Program-made: the position numbers and the translations under genes
In this document: positions 10,601 to 21,614 of the stretch, piece by piece
How the letters are laid out: every line of letters begins with the position of its first letter
How positions within the stretch are numbered: position 1 is the first letter of the stretch
The notes under the pieces: model-generated
What the model saw: only the letters and a program-made list of their open reading frames with translations
What the model was told of the DNA's origin: nothing
Databases searched by the model: none
Assembly: GCA_004009845.1 (NCBI GenBank)
Contig: RMBW01000187.1
Coordinates: 1 to 36,274 of the forward strand
Source: Davidsoniella eucalypti
Lineage: Eukaryota; Ascomycota; Sordariomycetes; Microascales; Ceratocystidaceae
Direction of reading: 5' to 3'
Length of the DNA stretch: 36,274 bases

Positions 10601-11000
10601 CGAACACGATCGGGAAGCTGCTGTCGGAAGCCGCTCTCGACGGAAGGTACGACAAATCGGACAAAAAGTAAATATCCAGTCTCGAAATAGCAGCAGCAGT
10701 GACAGTGATACAAGTAAAACTTTCTTAGCCTGACTCTCAGACGTCAGAAGAGACAAAGGAGACAAAATGAGCGTATTGTAGCCAAGCTGAGAGAACAGGC
10801 TGCCGAACGATACCGGTATAAGTATGATTACAGCACGGCGTGGTCTAACCAATGGCTAGTCGTGTCATTAAGAACACTCAAGATACTACTGGTATGCTTA
10901 GGCTTGGTTGGGCCTTGCCCTTTGCTAGAAACGTATTAACGAATGTGCCCTCAGTGAGCAAGATGGCATGCGTAGTTAAGCATCCTAGTCCACTCTTTTT
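7627..11000. other. Gene-free region upstream of the APH-like gene, purine-rich on the plus strand
   Basis: No frame here has a recognisable product. The longest (143 codons, 10421-10852 minus) is hydrophobic low-complexity sequence. The plus strand is visibly rich in A and G for about 3 kb, so the strand of the APH-like gene is CT-rich, as is typical of fungal promoters and long leaders. A good 3' splice-like signal (CACTTAG, AG at 7687-7688) precedes the coding frame, so a 5'-UTR intron is possible. Upstream frames exist in the leader, the longest starting with ATG at 8058. A two-unit 9-bp tandem repeat (GCTAATACT) lies near 9468-9488. Confidence 0.45.
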
Positions 11001-14000
11001 CTAACAGAGCGCCATCTTCTCGTTAAAGCCCTGGCGTTTATCTCCCTTTCGGCTAGCCGTCAATGTCAAGGAGAAAAAAAGGGAATAACGAATGGGAATC
11101 CCAGAGGCCATGGTTTGAACGCAGTATCAGATGACAACTTCATACTAAAGAAGAACACAAAACAACAGTTCAGCGCTCACTGAGACCTTCATGGGTCGAG
11201 CCCATCTTCCCTTTCTGCGTCTACAACAAGCACTAACTCGAGAAGATTCTAGGGTACCAAAATAAATAAGTAAAAGACTAACTAGTTAACTAAATCGTTA
11301 AACATAAAGCTCTAAACTGCGCTAGAGCCGCGCTTATGGCACTTTCTGGTATATGTTTATGTACGTGCTTATATCCTCTTTCATGTTAGTCATTCCTAGC
11401 TTTCATGAACTAATGCTGACGGAAATAACCCGTACAAGGAAACAAGAAACACCAATCTTTGTGTCTGTACATACTCCGTATCTGTATATCTAAATAGCGT
11501 TCACAAATCCTATCGATCACATGCATGCCTAGTGCCTTCCATATGGCTGAATCTGATTATATAATTCATCTTAGGCTCGGTTTTCCAAGAGGTTAGCCAG
11601 CTTTCCTTTTCCCATAAGTCGGGCAGAATACAAGCGAAGCACCCAACGCCATGGATCATATCAAGCCTTCCTCGGTACCCTAATAAGAACATCCCTTGTT
11701 CTCTTCTTGCGTCTTTTTTTTTGGCTTTTTGACATTCCCGACTTCAGCTTCCGTTTAGCATACATATTCTTCGCAATATCCCCTAAGCGTTTTTACCAAG
11801 CATAGTATAAGCTCACTCTACATTCTAGAATTGTTCGGCTATATCGTATCGTCGACGAATCTAAGAAAAACAGCACATGTTCGAAAAAAGCCCCGAGCTT
11901 AGTGATCAAAAGCTTGAGCGTGGTGCATTAACGCAAGAGAAAACAGAAGAAAAGAATCAAAAAAGACGGTTGGTGCTACGCAATAGGGCGCGAACAAGCG
12001 AATAGGATTATGTATAGTCCTATGCCTTGGAATTCCTATTGTTAGTTTATGTTGCAGGTCTATTCTCATCAGTGTAGACTAGTTGCAAGAATACTTTGGG
12101 CCAGCATCTATGCTTTCCATACCAAGCTTTTACTCTCTCCTGCGGCCCGTTGATATACTTCCCTGTATCAATAATACGGATCCTGAACTGCCATTCCGGT
12201 CCGGGCTCAGGTTTTGCTACCATTTACCTGGACGCCTCATTATATATGCCCCTCCTGATTCCCTTCCATCCCCTTGACTTTGTTCTTGTCAAGATATCGT
12301 GTCGTTAGTACTAGCAGAAATGTTATTAGTGACAATATGCAGGAGTCTCGCTTGCAGAAGAACGGAGCCTAGCCGCTTTCTACTACAAGGTAGAAATATA
12401 TCTCATTGTCTCTTTTCGCTTAGGCGAGCCTAGGAAGAAGATTACAAGAATACTGCGGAATTGGGCCGAATCATATATGGAAGGTAACAAGTCAAAGCAT
12501 GATGTGCAACTTTCTTGGCACTAGACCAAGGAGACGTGGCATAGTGTTATAGTTGACGTAAGTTGAATCCATAGATTACATAATTTATGCTAGTAGTAAG
12601 AATTCATTCAGTGTAGAGAGTATCTGTACAAGTGAATACCATCAGCTATGCATACCGTTACCACAATGGACCTCTCCCACGAAAATGTAAGCCTACAGGT
12701 CCATATTTCATTTCCGAGAGGTTCTATAGTAGTCACTGATCAATAATAGCACAGTTCCAGTGGCATGTATCCTAGTTGAGGAAAACGAGCTTTTGGAATG
12801 AGCTGGGTGATTGTTTCATTCTCAGGGCAAGTCGACCAGTATACTGTAACTAGGTGCCAAATACTAGATACAACTACGTACGATTGATACAATATGTGCT
12901 CATAAACACACCAAAAAGGGTACTGTTTATTTTTTATAATTGATATTAGTAGAGGATAGTGGCTGCCGTTCGGTTCAGGCAACGGTATGATTTTCTTTCA
13001 TATTCCGGCTATATTGGCTACTTTACTAGTCAGCACAGATGGCTCGACCATTTTCCACATCGCTTGTTATTCCCCCTCCTTGACAACGCTACCTAGCTTT
13101 TGCTGGGTTTCTTTTCCGCACTTGTCAGTATTGTTCCGCTCTCACTAGAGAACCAACAAAGAGGAGATAATCCTGGTAAGCAGTGGTAGGACAAGGGTTT
13201 ATGGCTAGAAATCAACATAGCAAGTGGAATGAATGGTTGAGAGAGAAGTTAAGCAAGTTTGAAATTATTCCATCACGTCTTGGAACATCCATTTGATTTG
13301 ATTTAATTATATCTAACGTCTAAATCGCTACATCACCCAACGTGGCTTCGTCAAGACAAGACATCAATCAACAGCCTTGTTTAACCCTAAGGATGGTCTC
13401 CATGGCGTTTCTGTTCTAGGAGGGTTTATGATACGAGGGGCTACAAAATGCTCGGAGGCTTTGAGACAGGTTCCCGAGAGGTGGTTTTTCCCACAAAGGA
13501 TTAGAAGTTGAAATGCGCAGGAATAGCATATAAAGAAACCATAGCAAATGTTCTGTATCTCAGTGGCCTGTCACTGTTGAGAAGTAGGTTGTCTAGTATT
13601 AGTTCAAGGCTGTGTATCTTAGGATACCGAGGTGCTACATAGCTATCAAGAGCTCCATTCCCACCCTGATAAATATGATTTTTTTTTTTTTAAAAAAGAC
13701 AGCATGATTTTACTTAGCCCACAGTATTTATCTTGAGCTTGGTCATTAAAGTCGTAGAATCTAAGCCTTTATAAGTCGGGATCTCCTTATTTTATCTTGC
13801 GCTAGGATCAAATAACCCCAAAAAAGGCACCTGCTTTCTCGGCAAAAATGTCCCAAAGCGGAATAGCCCCGAATAACCACAGACCAAAAATACAACGCAA
13901 GCCATGTTATTGTTATTTTATTTTATCAGCGTTATTTCCATCATCTTAGTACAGTACGACTTTGTCATACCAGATACAAAATACATCGCTTCGAGAACAA

Positions 14001-16289
14001 AAAAAAACTAAGTAGTCTCCGGCCATGTTTTCTTCTATTTGACTGCGACAACTATGCCTTAGTAATTTTCTGCTCGATCTGCCAAATCTTTTAGTCAGCA
14101 TTATAAACAAAGAGAAGACAAGGGTTGGTCGTCTTACATGTTCAGATAGTCATATGTGCTTGTATCAAAAGGTGAAGCCACAACCTGGAAGCTGAATTTG
14201 CACACCAATTATGGAAATATTGTTTATATCTTCCACGAACATCTTTCAGCGTGTCATTTCTTGCATCACATTTCAATATGATATCATTACTTCACACATT
14301 CTCTACTAGAAGTACTCTATCGCCCCATTCCCTCGCTTATGAGCAATTTCTAGACAGCAACGGACGGAACTTTGAGAGTATGAGCACATCTCTCGTTAAA
14401 CTGCTACTATCGTAGTTAGACCCGTTCGGCTCCTAGAACGAGGTAGATGTATAGATATTGTCCAAACTATGCCGGCCTTTTTTTTCTTTTCTTACCCCTC
14501 TCATTCCTTCTGACCCGGATTTTCGGTACATATAATCTGATCCGAACCGATGCCACACCTTTACGATGCTTATAGCCTGCCAATCACGGCGTTGGTGGCA
14601 TATCTATTTTTCTGGGTACATCTCCTATCCTGCTAGCTCGCCTGTTACCTCGTTATCATTATTCAGATCTGATACCTGATGCCACCAACACGTTCCAATA
14701 GCCCTGGCACTCTGCCCTTTTTTTCTTCCTAGTCTATGATTCCATGCTTTGGCTCACCATCATCCTGGGTCTAGCCGACTAGATCGTATCTGGATTGCTG
14801 GAACGTTGCATGTCTACGTTTACTTTTATCGTTTCTCTTGATCGTAGCATTTTCAGACCAATCACCAAGTAAGGGATCTCTCCTAAAATAAGACACTGGT
14901 CGGATCTGTTGATCGCTGGATATGTTGGCTATAGTATAATTGTTTGTATAGCCTATGACTAGGGTAATATATATATGAGATATAGTTTGCTATAGAATAT
15001 AGACCGAGGTAAAGTCTTTGCATTTCCAACATACAAATATGGTGTGAGTTGTAGTGTAATTTGCATTTTCCCAAGACAAACACATCCAATTTTTCCGTAC
15101 TTCATACTGTTCTTCGAGGTCTCATATATTCAACTTCTGATAAGCTAATCGATGACCGAGCGTGTGAGAGAGAGGGTTCAGCATGTTCATCGATATCTTG
15201 AAGCTGACCACATTTGTTGTTCTTGCTCCTGGCATGTGATTTGGAATTGCAAACTAGTGTTCTTTAGGGATAGATAACTAGCAGATGCATATCGTTACGG
15301 GCGTACATCGACAATATGGACTTGTGAGTCTCAAAGTACCGATACCTGTCGAATTATATCAAGTACTTGGTTTTCTACTATACTTACTAGGGCCTTTTGG
15401 CTGAAATGTTTTCTATTGGAATGTGCAGTGGACTTCTAATCTCAAGCCTATATAACTATAGGCATATATTTGTATAAAGTTATGTAACCCCAAATAGACG
15501 CTGGCCTTAGGCATAGCTTCCAAGAAAATATTGCTGTAGTTCACTGAATAAAATGCTAGGGAGGAATAGGTCACATTAGAAACTGTAACTAGAGAGCTCA
15601 TTTGACCTCCTATCCTCTCCCTCCCCCCGAAAGAAATCAAGTTGGATATAAGGAACCGACTGCATTGCGCTGTCTTGATCTTCCTGCGATTTCTTGAGAC
15701 ATCAATGAAATGTGAGAATTGGTTGACGTGGCCATGTAGACTCCTACTGTCTCTGTCCGTATCTCCGCTACCCGTTTCCGGTTTCCCACTTGGTTTTTCA
15801 TTCCTATCTTCTTCTTGGCTTGATGGAAACATGACAGAAAAAGAGAAGAGAATTCACCCTAGCATGAACAAGGCGAAGTTGGATAGAATGAGTGAAAGTG
15901 ATGTTGAAATTCAAGTCATATAGGCACCTGGTTTTATTCTCCCTTTTTAACGATTGAAGAACTTGTCATGCAATATATTTTTGGTCTCGTCGGGTAGAAG
16001 TTTATAAGCCTAGTACAGATATATATGGCCAAGTTATATTTTTATAAACAGCCAACAAAACGCCTCCTAGTGCATGCGTGTCCCGCCTTCACTGACCATT
16101 ATGATAGTTCTACAAAGGCAAAAAGCCTCCAAGGACCTACAAAGAACACGACCCTTTTTTAAGCTTCCATCTTGAATTTTTACATCGCCTCTTTTTCTGC
16201 CGTGACACTTTCCCGGGGATATTTTCTTAGTTTGTAGCTACTTTTTCTTCCTCATCTTCTTGTGTACTTTTATTATTCTTTCCCCCCTA
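11001..16289. other. Gene-free region between the APH-like gene upstream zone and the TAN1 3' end
   Basis: No coding frame is convincing; the longest, 139 codons at 15413-15832 minus, shows no family features. Base bias changes here: 14461-14760 is pyrimidine-rich on the plus strand, unlike the purine-rich zone to the left. Seen inside: a TTAACCCTAA telo-box-like decamer at 13381-13390, a T-run followed by an A-run at about 13680-13697, an 11-bp inverted repeat (14591 and 14679), and AT-rich stretches near 14960 and 16020. The last 150 bp should be TAN1 3' UTR, with a minus-strand AATAAA at 16269-16274. Confidence 0.45.
14591..14689. repeat. 11-bp perfect inverted repeat, 77-nt spacer
   Basis: GTTGGTGGCAT at 14591-14601 is the exact reverse complement of ATGCCACCAAC at 14679-14689. 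The right arm also resembles a direct copy of nearby sequence (GATGCCACACC around 14549). No target-site duplication or transposase is visible, so a miniature transposable element is not supported. A paired binding site or an RNA stem is possible. Confidence 0.4.
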
Positions 16290-18533
16290 TTATTCCTCAG
16301 CGGTAGTCACCGGCACAGCCATAGCCACAGCCTCCTTTTTCTGGCTTTCCGGCGTAGACTGGGCTTCTTTATCAGCTTTCCTGTTGGTTGCCGCCTCATC
16401 GAGTGCCATCTTGTAGATTGAGTCCAGGTTGAATTTCTTCAAACGCTCAAAGTCGGCGCCATCGACCACTGATACACCAGCGATGTTCTACAAAAAAAAA
16501 TAGAGAAAACAGTGTTAGTTATATGCCATTCTAGAACGGTAGTGGACTAGGATTGTGGTTGCTGATAGCTCTATCATAGTTGTTGAGGCGTCTTTTTTCT
16601 CTTATATTGGTGGTATGAAAATATCCTTGTCCTTGTATAATAGTTGGACGTGCTTTTTCCTTCTTCTGTCTTTCTTTATTTTGCTCACATGTCCGTCAAG
16701 TTTGACTACGTTTTGCACTTTTGTTTTTTTTCTTCCTGTAAGCGAGGCAACATAGATCCCAGAAAGGGAAGAATCAAGCGAGCTTGCATAACCGAGAAAA
16801 TTTATGGAGGGTGTGTGGCCACGACGAACGATGACGACAACGACCTCTTAGCGCAAGAAAATAATATGACCTGAAGGTGATATAAATTCGGCTGATAGAG
16901 GGAAAAGGCAAAAAAAAAAAGAAAAAGAAAACGTATACTCGTTCGTTTCAGGTTCCTTAGAGGTAGATGGCTTGTAGTTGGGTAAAGTCAAAAGACAAGT
17001 AAACACCCAATTTGTGATTGATAGGCGAGAGAGAGACAAAACAGCACGAGGTGATACGACGTGATGCAAAGCACTTCTTCCTCTATCGGTTCGGAATCGG
17101 ATTGCCTTTAGACGAACGAAGAGATGGCATTGCCTTTCTGGTAATGCATGGGATGAAGCCTTTTCATATATAAAGTCTCGACAAGTAATGACGTCGATGC
17201 ATGGGAGGGATTGGGCTGGAGGGCTTTGGGCAATAACAGATGTTATTCTGGGTATTGTGTGTGGATGGGGGACCTGGAGAGATATACGTACCTGGAACAA
17301 CTCGATCAGTACCATCTTGTCTGGCTTGGTCAGGTTAACTTTATGCGGTAGGCTGATTTGGCTGGCGACTCTCTTGATGACAGTATCAGTAGATAGCGTG
17401 TTGTGATTACGCTTAGCAGTACGAATCGCATACTATGAGAATTAGGCAGAAGCCCGAGAGTTAGCTGAGTCATTTTGTCATGCAGAGATATTGTCAAGGA
17501 GGACAAAGGGAAAGTCGGCTTCGAGAGGCCTCTAAAAGCAACCGATGATATCACTTTACTTACCGAGTGCGCAGGCAGATCGGTATGCGCAGACTCCTCC
17601 ATAGGCTCATCCGCATTTTCGGGAGCTTTCTCTTCCGCCTTGGTGTCTTCCACTAGTGTTTCCTCATCGCCAATATCTTTCGATTCACCTTCCTTGCTCT
17701 CTCCCTCTACGCCTTCTTCTTGGTGTTCCTGGTGTTGCTCATTTTCCTCTTCCGGTCTCATCTTGAAGAACGGCTTGAACACCTGCCGCGAAAGACTAAC
17801 TAGTGACGTCTCCGTCGCCTTGGCCGTGCTAGTAACAGGCGTCAAGCGGTTGACGTAGCGTGACTTACGCCCACGCGGAGAGCTACAAGTACGTGCGTCT
17901 TCGCAGATTGCCAGTGCTAATTGGACGGGATCAACGGGGCTATATGTGCGGATGAAAAAGACAGATTCACAGAACAAGTTGACGGGCAGGAATGCAGTGC
18001 GCGTAGGCCTCTTTGGCGGCTTAGGTACGCCGTTGGCGTCGCGCGAGGGCTTCATGCCTTCAAGTTCCTTTCTGATAGCAAGCTCGATATCGCCATCCTC
18101 TTCTTCTTCCGAGCCCTCGCCAGTAGGCTTTGCGGCTTGGGCCGGCCCATCATCTTCCTCCTTGGGGGGCGCAATGCCATAGAGCTTTTCGCATAGTTCG
18201 TCGCAGATGGCGATCATTTCGTTCATGGCCTTTCTCTCTAGCTTGCGCTGGCATGTGACCCAGATGCCGATGTCTCCAGCATCTACACGGTTGCCCATAA
18301 CGGCCAGGTTCGCCATCTTGGCCTTTTGATGAGGCGTCTGCCACCTGCCCTGGTGTGAGCCCTATACGAACATGTTTAGATGGTGTTTTACTGGCTGTTG
18401 ATGAGTCTTTGAACTTCAGTTCTGATAATAGTACATCATATAATATAAGAGGAGAGGGATTTACCTTGTTCTTCTTTGACGAACCACCATGGCCGTCGCT
18501 GGGGCCGTTCTTTCTCTTAGCGCCGCCACCCAT
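16290..18533 (-). CDS. TAN1: TAN1-type THUMP-domain tRNA cytidine acetylation adaptor, four exons
   Basis: Exons 18533-18465, 18361-17564, 17432-17292 and 16487-16290 encode 401 residues, all junctions in phase 0. Tan1/THUMPD1 binds tRNA through its THUMP domain and recruits the acetyltransferase Kre33/NAT10 to make N4-acetylcytidine at position 12 of tRNA-Ser and tRNA-Leu. Seen: a basic N-terminus (MGGGAKRKNG, SSKKNK), the family motif DIGIWVTC (53-60), an acidic linker, LPVNLFCESVFFIRT, ICEDA followed by SRYVNRLTPVT, then YAIRTAKRNHNTL, VIKRVAS and NIAGVSVVDGADFERLKKFN. Residues of about 226-285 are a Glu/Lys-rich insert inside the THUMP region. Introns are 103, 131 and an unusually long 804 nt; the exon 3-4 junction is secured by family continuity (VLIELFQ-NIAGVSVV). 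A minus-strand AATAAA follows the stop by about 16 nt. Confidence 0.9.
16488..17291 (-). other. Long third intron of TAN1 (804 nt)
   Basis: The donor is GTACGT at 17291 and the acceptor, preceded by a T-run, ends TTGTAG at 16488. Reading through the donor stays open for about 147 further codons, but that peptide has no THUMP similarity and would remove the conserved C-terminal end. The intron contains, in minus-strand order, a CRE-like GACGTCA (17195-17189) and a TATA-like CTTTATATA (17175-17167), plus a long pyrimidine run near 16910-16930. I found no convincing box C/D pair for an intronic snoRNA. Confidence 0.7.
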
Positions 18534-19130
18534 TATTGTTACTACTATTGGAACAGAGGAGAAAATGTCGCTAGGACAAAGGTTGCTTTATGCTAGAATT
18601 GCCAACAAAAATAGAACAAAACAAAAATGGGAGAAAAGTTACGTGCTGAGAATCGCACTTCGTAGATTTTATTGGTCGCAAGAAACAATGTCAAGTTTCG
18701 CGATGAACAAGTTCTTGTCGCAAGATGAAAGTAAATTTTAGTGGATCTTATATATCACGTGCATTTAGCGGTGATATTGTAAGCTAGGGTTATTTATATA
18801 TGTAATTTTATCAGAACTGTTGACCGAAAAATAGAATTGTAATGAAAGATAATGAGTGAGTAGAGAGTTCTAGTGGCGACTAAACTATTCCATTGACCAT
18901 GAGCTTTGAAGATGTTTAGTAGTGGTAAATGGTACAATGTAACGCTGTGAGTGAAGAAAAGAAAAAGAGCATTGCAAATCATAATACAAGAGAAGAAAGA
19001 CAACAAAGAATGAGTCAAACAGAATAAAACAAAACAAAACCCTCTAAGAACAAACGCCTATGAGCAGTGCAACAAACAAGAAGAACTGTTAAGAATTAGT
19101 TCGGGAATACAATACGAGCAAAATGGGGTT
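18534..19130. other. Intergenic region: TAN1 promoter and PDC 3' flank
   Basis: Both genes run leftward, so this 597 bp carries the PDC 3' UTR on the right and the TAN1 promoter on the left. A palindromic CACGTG E-box lies at 18756-18761 and a TAGGGTTA telo-box-like octamer at 18785-18792, about 225 and 255 bp upstream of the TAN1 start. The section 18930-19050 is A-rich on the plus strand. Small open frames here have no family features. Confidence 0.5.
18756..18761. promoter_or_regulatory. CACGTG E-box in the TAN1 upstream region
   Basis: A perfect CACGTG core, the binding site of bHLH factors such as Cbf1-type proteins, flanked by TATATAT on the left. It lies about 225 bp upstream of the TAN1 start and 24 bp from a TAGGGTTA octamer. 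Use by TAN1 is inferred from position only, and a 6-mer of this kind is expected several times by chance in a window of this size. Confidence 0.3.
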
Positions 19131-21122
19131 TTACTCCAGTCTAGAGTTGTTCTTGGCGGAGGCGCTGGCGATCATGATCATGGCACGGGGAGCGTCCATC
19201 TTGGGCATGTAGATCTCAACGAACTGCAGAACGTTGGCAGCCTGGAACTCTTCGTCGGCTACTAGAGTCTCGAGCTCATCGCGAGTCTTGATCTGGTAGG
19301 TCTTGGAGTTGTCTTCGGTACCGCAGAAGACCTTGACTAGGTCCTTGTAGTGCCAGTTGTTGACGTCGTTGTAAGTGGCAGTCTCGCCGTGGATGTAACG
19401 CTCGATGGTGTATCCGTCGTTGCAAATAACGAAACTATTGATGATGTGTTAGCAAAGCGTACTGTGAAAATTGATGTAGCGAAGGAGGTATACATACATG
19501 ATGGGCTTCAGGTTCAGTCTGATGCAGGTACTCAGCTCCTGGGCAGTTAGCTGGAAGGAGCCGTCTCCAATGAACAGAATTGAGCGGGAAGGCAGGCCGT
19601 AGTCCTTGACAGCCAGAGCCGCACCCTGGATAGCACCACCAGCCCAACCGATAGAGCCCCAGAGAACCTGGGAGAGGGCCTTGACGCCCTTGGGGAACTT
19701 GGTATCCCAGATACCGAAGTTGGCAGTACCGGTCTCGGTGATGACGACGTCGTTCTCCTTCAGGAAACCGCTGACGCGAGGCCAGAACCAGGATTGAGTG
19801 ATGACTTGAGTGGCTTCCTCCTCGGGTTCTGGAGTAGCTGGGGGCAGAGAAGTGGCCGAGATCTTAGAGGGATCAATATGCTCGATGATCTTGCGGAGAA
19901 CAGCCTTCATTCTGATACCAGGGTACTGAGAGAAGCGGACAACAACGCTGTCGCTGTGGAAGTCGATAGTCTGCAGCTGCGATGTGCGGTAAGAGAAGCC
20001 AGCAGTGTTGAAGTCGGACTTGAGAGAGCCGATGGATAGAATCAAATCAGAGCTCTCGAGAAGCTCCTTCACCTGGGGCTTGGAGACATCACCGGCGTAG
20101 ACACCACAGTAAGTAGGATGAGTCTCGTTGACGGCAGACTTGCCCATAGGAGTGACAAAGACAGGGAACTTGGTAACCTCGAGCAGGTCGTGGACCTCGG
20201 TGAGAACGTTGTGGCGGACAGCGCAAGCATCGACTAGGATGACGGGTCTGTGGGCGCGGTGAATGTACTTGAGACACTCCTCAACAACGTACTTCTCCGT
20301 GTCGGCGTCATTGACAGGCTCAGCAGTGCTAATGGCCACGTCGAGGCGAGCACCGTCGATCTTCTTCTCGACTAGATCAGTCGGGAGCATGATATAGACG
20401 GGGCGAGAGAGAAGCACACATTGGCGCAGAGCCAGATCGATATCGGCAGGGGCAGAGACGACATCAGTCAAGTTAGCAACGTGGCACGAGACATGGGCGT
20501 TCATGTGCTCGAAGACCTTGAAGTCGCCATTGCCCAGAGTGTGATGCAGCAGCTGGTTAGAGCGCTGCGAGATGGTCGACGGGCAGCCGACGATGTGGAC
20601 GATGGGGATGTGTTCGGAGTAGGCACCGGCAATACCGTTGATGGCAGAAAGCTCACCGACACCGAAAGTGGTGACGAGAGCCGACAGGCCAGCAACACGG
20701 GCGTAGCCATCGGCGGCGTAGGCTACAGAAGGCAGAGAGACAAGTCAGCAAGAGATCGACCCGATCGAGATGGGTGGACCGAAAAAAGCGGGGGCATATT
20801 GGTTGGGATAGCCGGAAGGAGCGCTTTCCGCACACAGAAAGTTGCATGCTTGCAGCCAATGAGAAACTCCGGCTGGCAAAGAGGAAAGAGACCTCGTAAA
20901 CAGAGGTAGGTGAAGCTGTCGTGCAAAAGAGATGGCATGGGACTTACCAGCGTTCAGTTCGTTGACGTTGCCAACCCACTTGAGGCCGGACTCTAGCAGG
21001 TAGTCGAGGGCCAGCAGGTTGTAGTCACCGGGCAGACCGTGAACAGACTTGATGCCAAGCTGCTTCAAGCGGGTGAAGAGGTACTCGGCCACGGTGACGG
21101 GGTTTTCAAACGAGGCTTCCAT
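19131..21122 (-). CDS. PDC1: Pyruvate decarboxylase, three exons
   Basis: Exons 21122-20948, 20722-19498 and 19434-19131 encode 567 residues, the normal length of the family. The enzyme is cytosolic and converts pyruvate to acetaldehyde and CO2 with thiamine diphosphate and Mg2+, the first step of ethanol fermentation. Seen: HGLPGDYN with catalytic Asp33, NELNAAYAADGYAR with the cofactor-activating Glu55 (this motif spans the first splice site), TTFGVGELSAINGIAG, the paired His118-His119 in LLHHTLGNGDF, RPVYIMLPTD, and the cofactor motif GDG (444-446) running to CNDGYTIE (471-478, catalytic Glu478). The second splice site falls inside this last motif and yields KPIIFVICNDGYTIE. Introns are 225 and 63 nt. 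The start at 21122 is the first in-frame ATG and fits the family N-terminus. Expression is probably high and carbon- or oxygen-controlled, judged from the elaborate promoter; this is inference. Confidence 0.96.
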
Positions 21123-21222
21123 GGTGAAGATGGAGAAGAGTGTCTGCTGCTGATGAGTTTGGTTGGTGATGGATGATTGCTCTGGAATGGATCGACCAAA
21201 GCAGAACAAGATAGACAAAGTC

Positions 21223-21255
21223 GGGATGGGGAATGGGGGGAGGGGGGCTTTATAT
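21223..21255 (-). promoter_or_regulatory. PDC core promoter: TATA-like box followed by a G-quadruplex motif
   Basis: On the minus strand ATATAAAG (21255-21248) lies 126 bp before the PDC ATG. Directly downstream, the plus strand (the template strand) carries four G-runs: GGG, GGGG, GGGGGG and GGGGGG, separated by 2, 3 and 1 nt, at 21223-21247. This fits the standard G-quadruplex pattern. The position corresponds to where transcription would start or just begin. A second TATA-like box lies further upstream. Confidence 0.55.
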
Positions 21256-21388
21256 CAGTATCTGGACTGTTAGGTGAAAGAGACAGAATAGTAGAGAGGA
21301 AAGAGCCTGTTGGTGTCTTGAAATACTAGAAGAAGTGAGTGGCGAGAATGCAAGAAATAACACCAGACTTCAAGGCACCTCCTCGGGG

Positions 21389-21396
21389 CTTTTATA
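21389..21396 (-). promoter_or_regulatory. Second TATA-like box upstream of PDC
   Basis: TATAAAAG on the minus strand, 267 bp upstream of the PDC start codon and flanked by a GC-rich stretch (CCTCGGGG on the plus strand). It matches the TATA consensus better than the proximal box. Two start sites giving different leader lengths are possible. Confidence 0.4.
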
Positions 21397-21580
21397 CAAT
21401 GCGAGGCTAAGAGGATTCTATGATACCGAGCCGTATCTGTAGGAGGGACAATTCTACGGGCAAGTGGGCGGCATTACGTCGATGAGAAACTATACCAGAG
21501 AACTAGAAAGTAAAATAGAATAAAATAAAATCCATTTTTTGTTCTGCTCCGTAGTGCTCAGCACAGCAAAACACAACACA

Positions 21581-21614
21581 ATACAATACAATACAATACA
21601 ATACAATACAATAC
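21581..21614. repeat. ATACA pentanucleotide microsatellite
   Basis: Six uninterrupted ATACA units plus a partial one (ATAC), preceded by a degenerate ACACA lead-in from about 21571. An AATAA-rich stretch lies about 50 bp to the left (21510-21535). The array sits about 460-490 bp upstream of the PDC start codon, so its length could vary between strains and shift promoter spacing. Confidence 0.9.

Noticed and set aside
10421..10852. 143-codon minus-strand frame in the gene desert.
   Set aside because: The translation is Leu/Ser/Cys-rich low complexity from a CT-rich strand, overlaps other frames and shows no family motif.
15413..15832. 139-codon minus-strand frame upstream of the TAN1 3' end.
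   Set aside because: No recognisable domain, no nearby splice partners that extend it and no CT-rich leader before its start.
16848..17315. 155-codon frame covering the start of TAN1 intron 3.
   Set aside because: Only its first few residues are TAN1 exon 3. The rest is intronic, and the conserved THUMP sequence resumes in exon 4.
18785..18792. Single telo-box-like octamers upstream of TAN1, ERV1 (25295-25302) and OXR1 (28326-28333), considered as a shared regulatory network.
   Set aside because: A 7-mer core such as TAGGGTT is expected about four times by chance on both strands of this window, so single copies carry little weight.
21122..21218. An in-frame N-terminal extension of pyruvate decarboxylase starting at 21218.
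   Set aside because: That codon is TTG, and the ATG at 21122 gives the normal family N-terminus and length.
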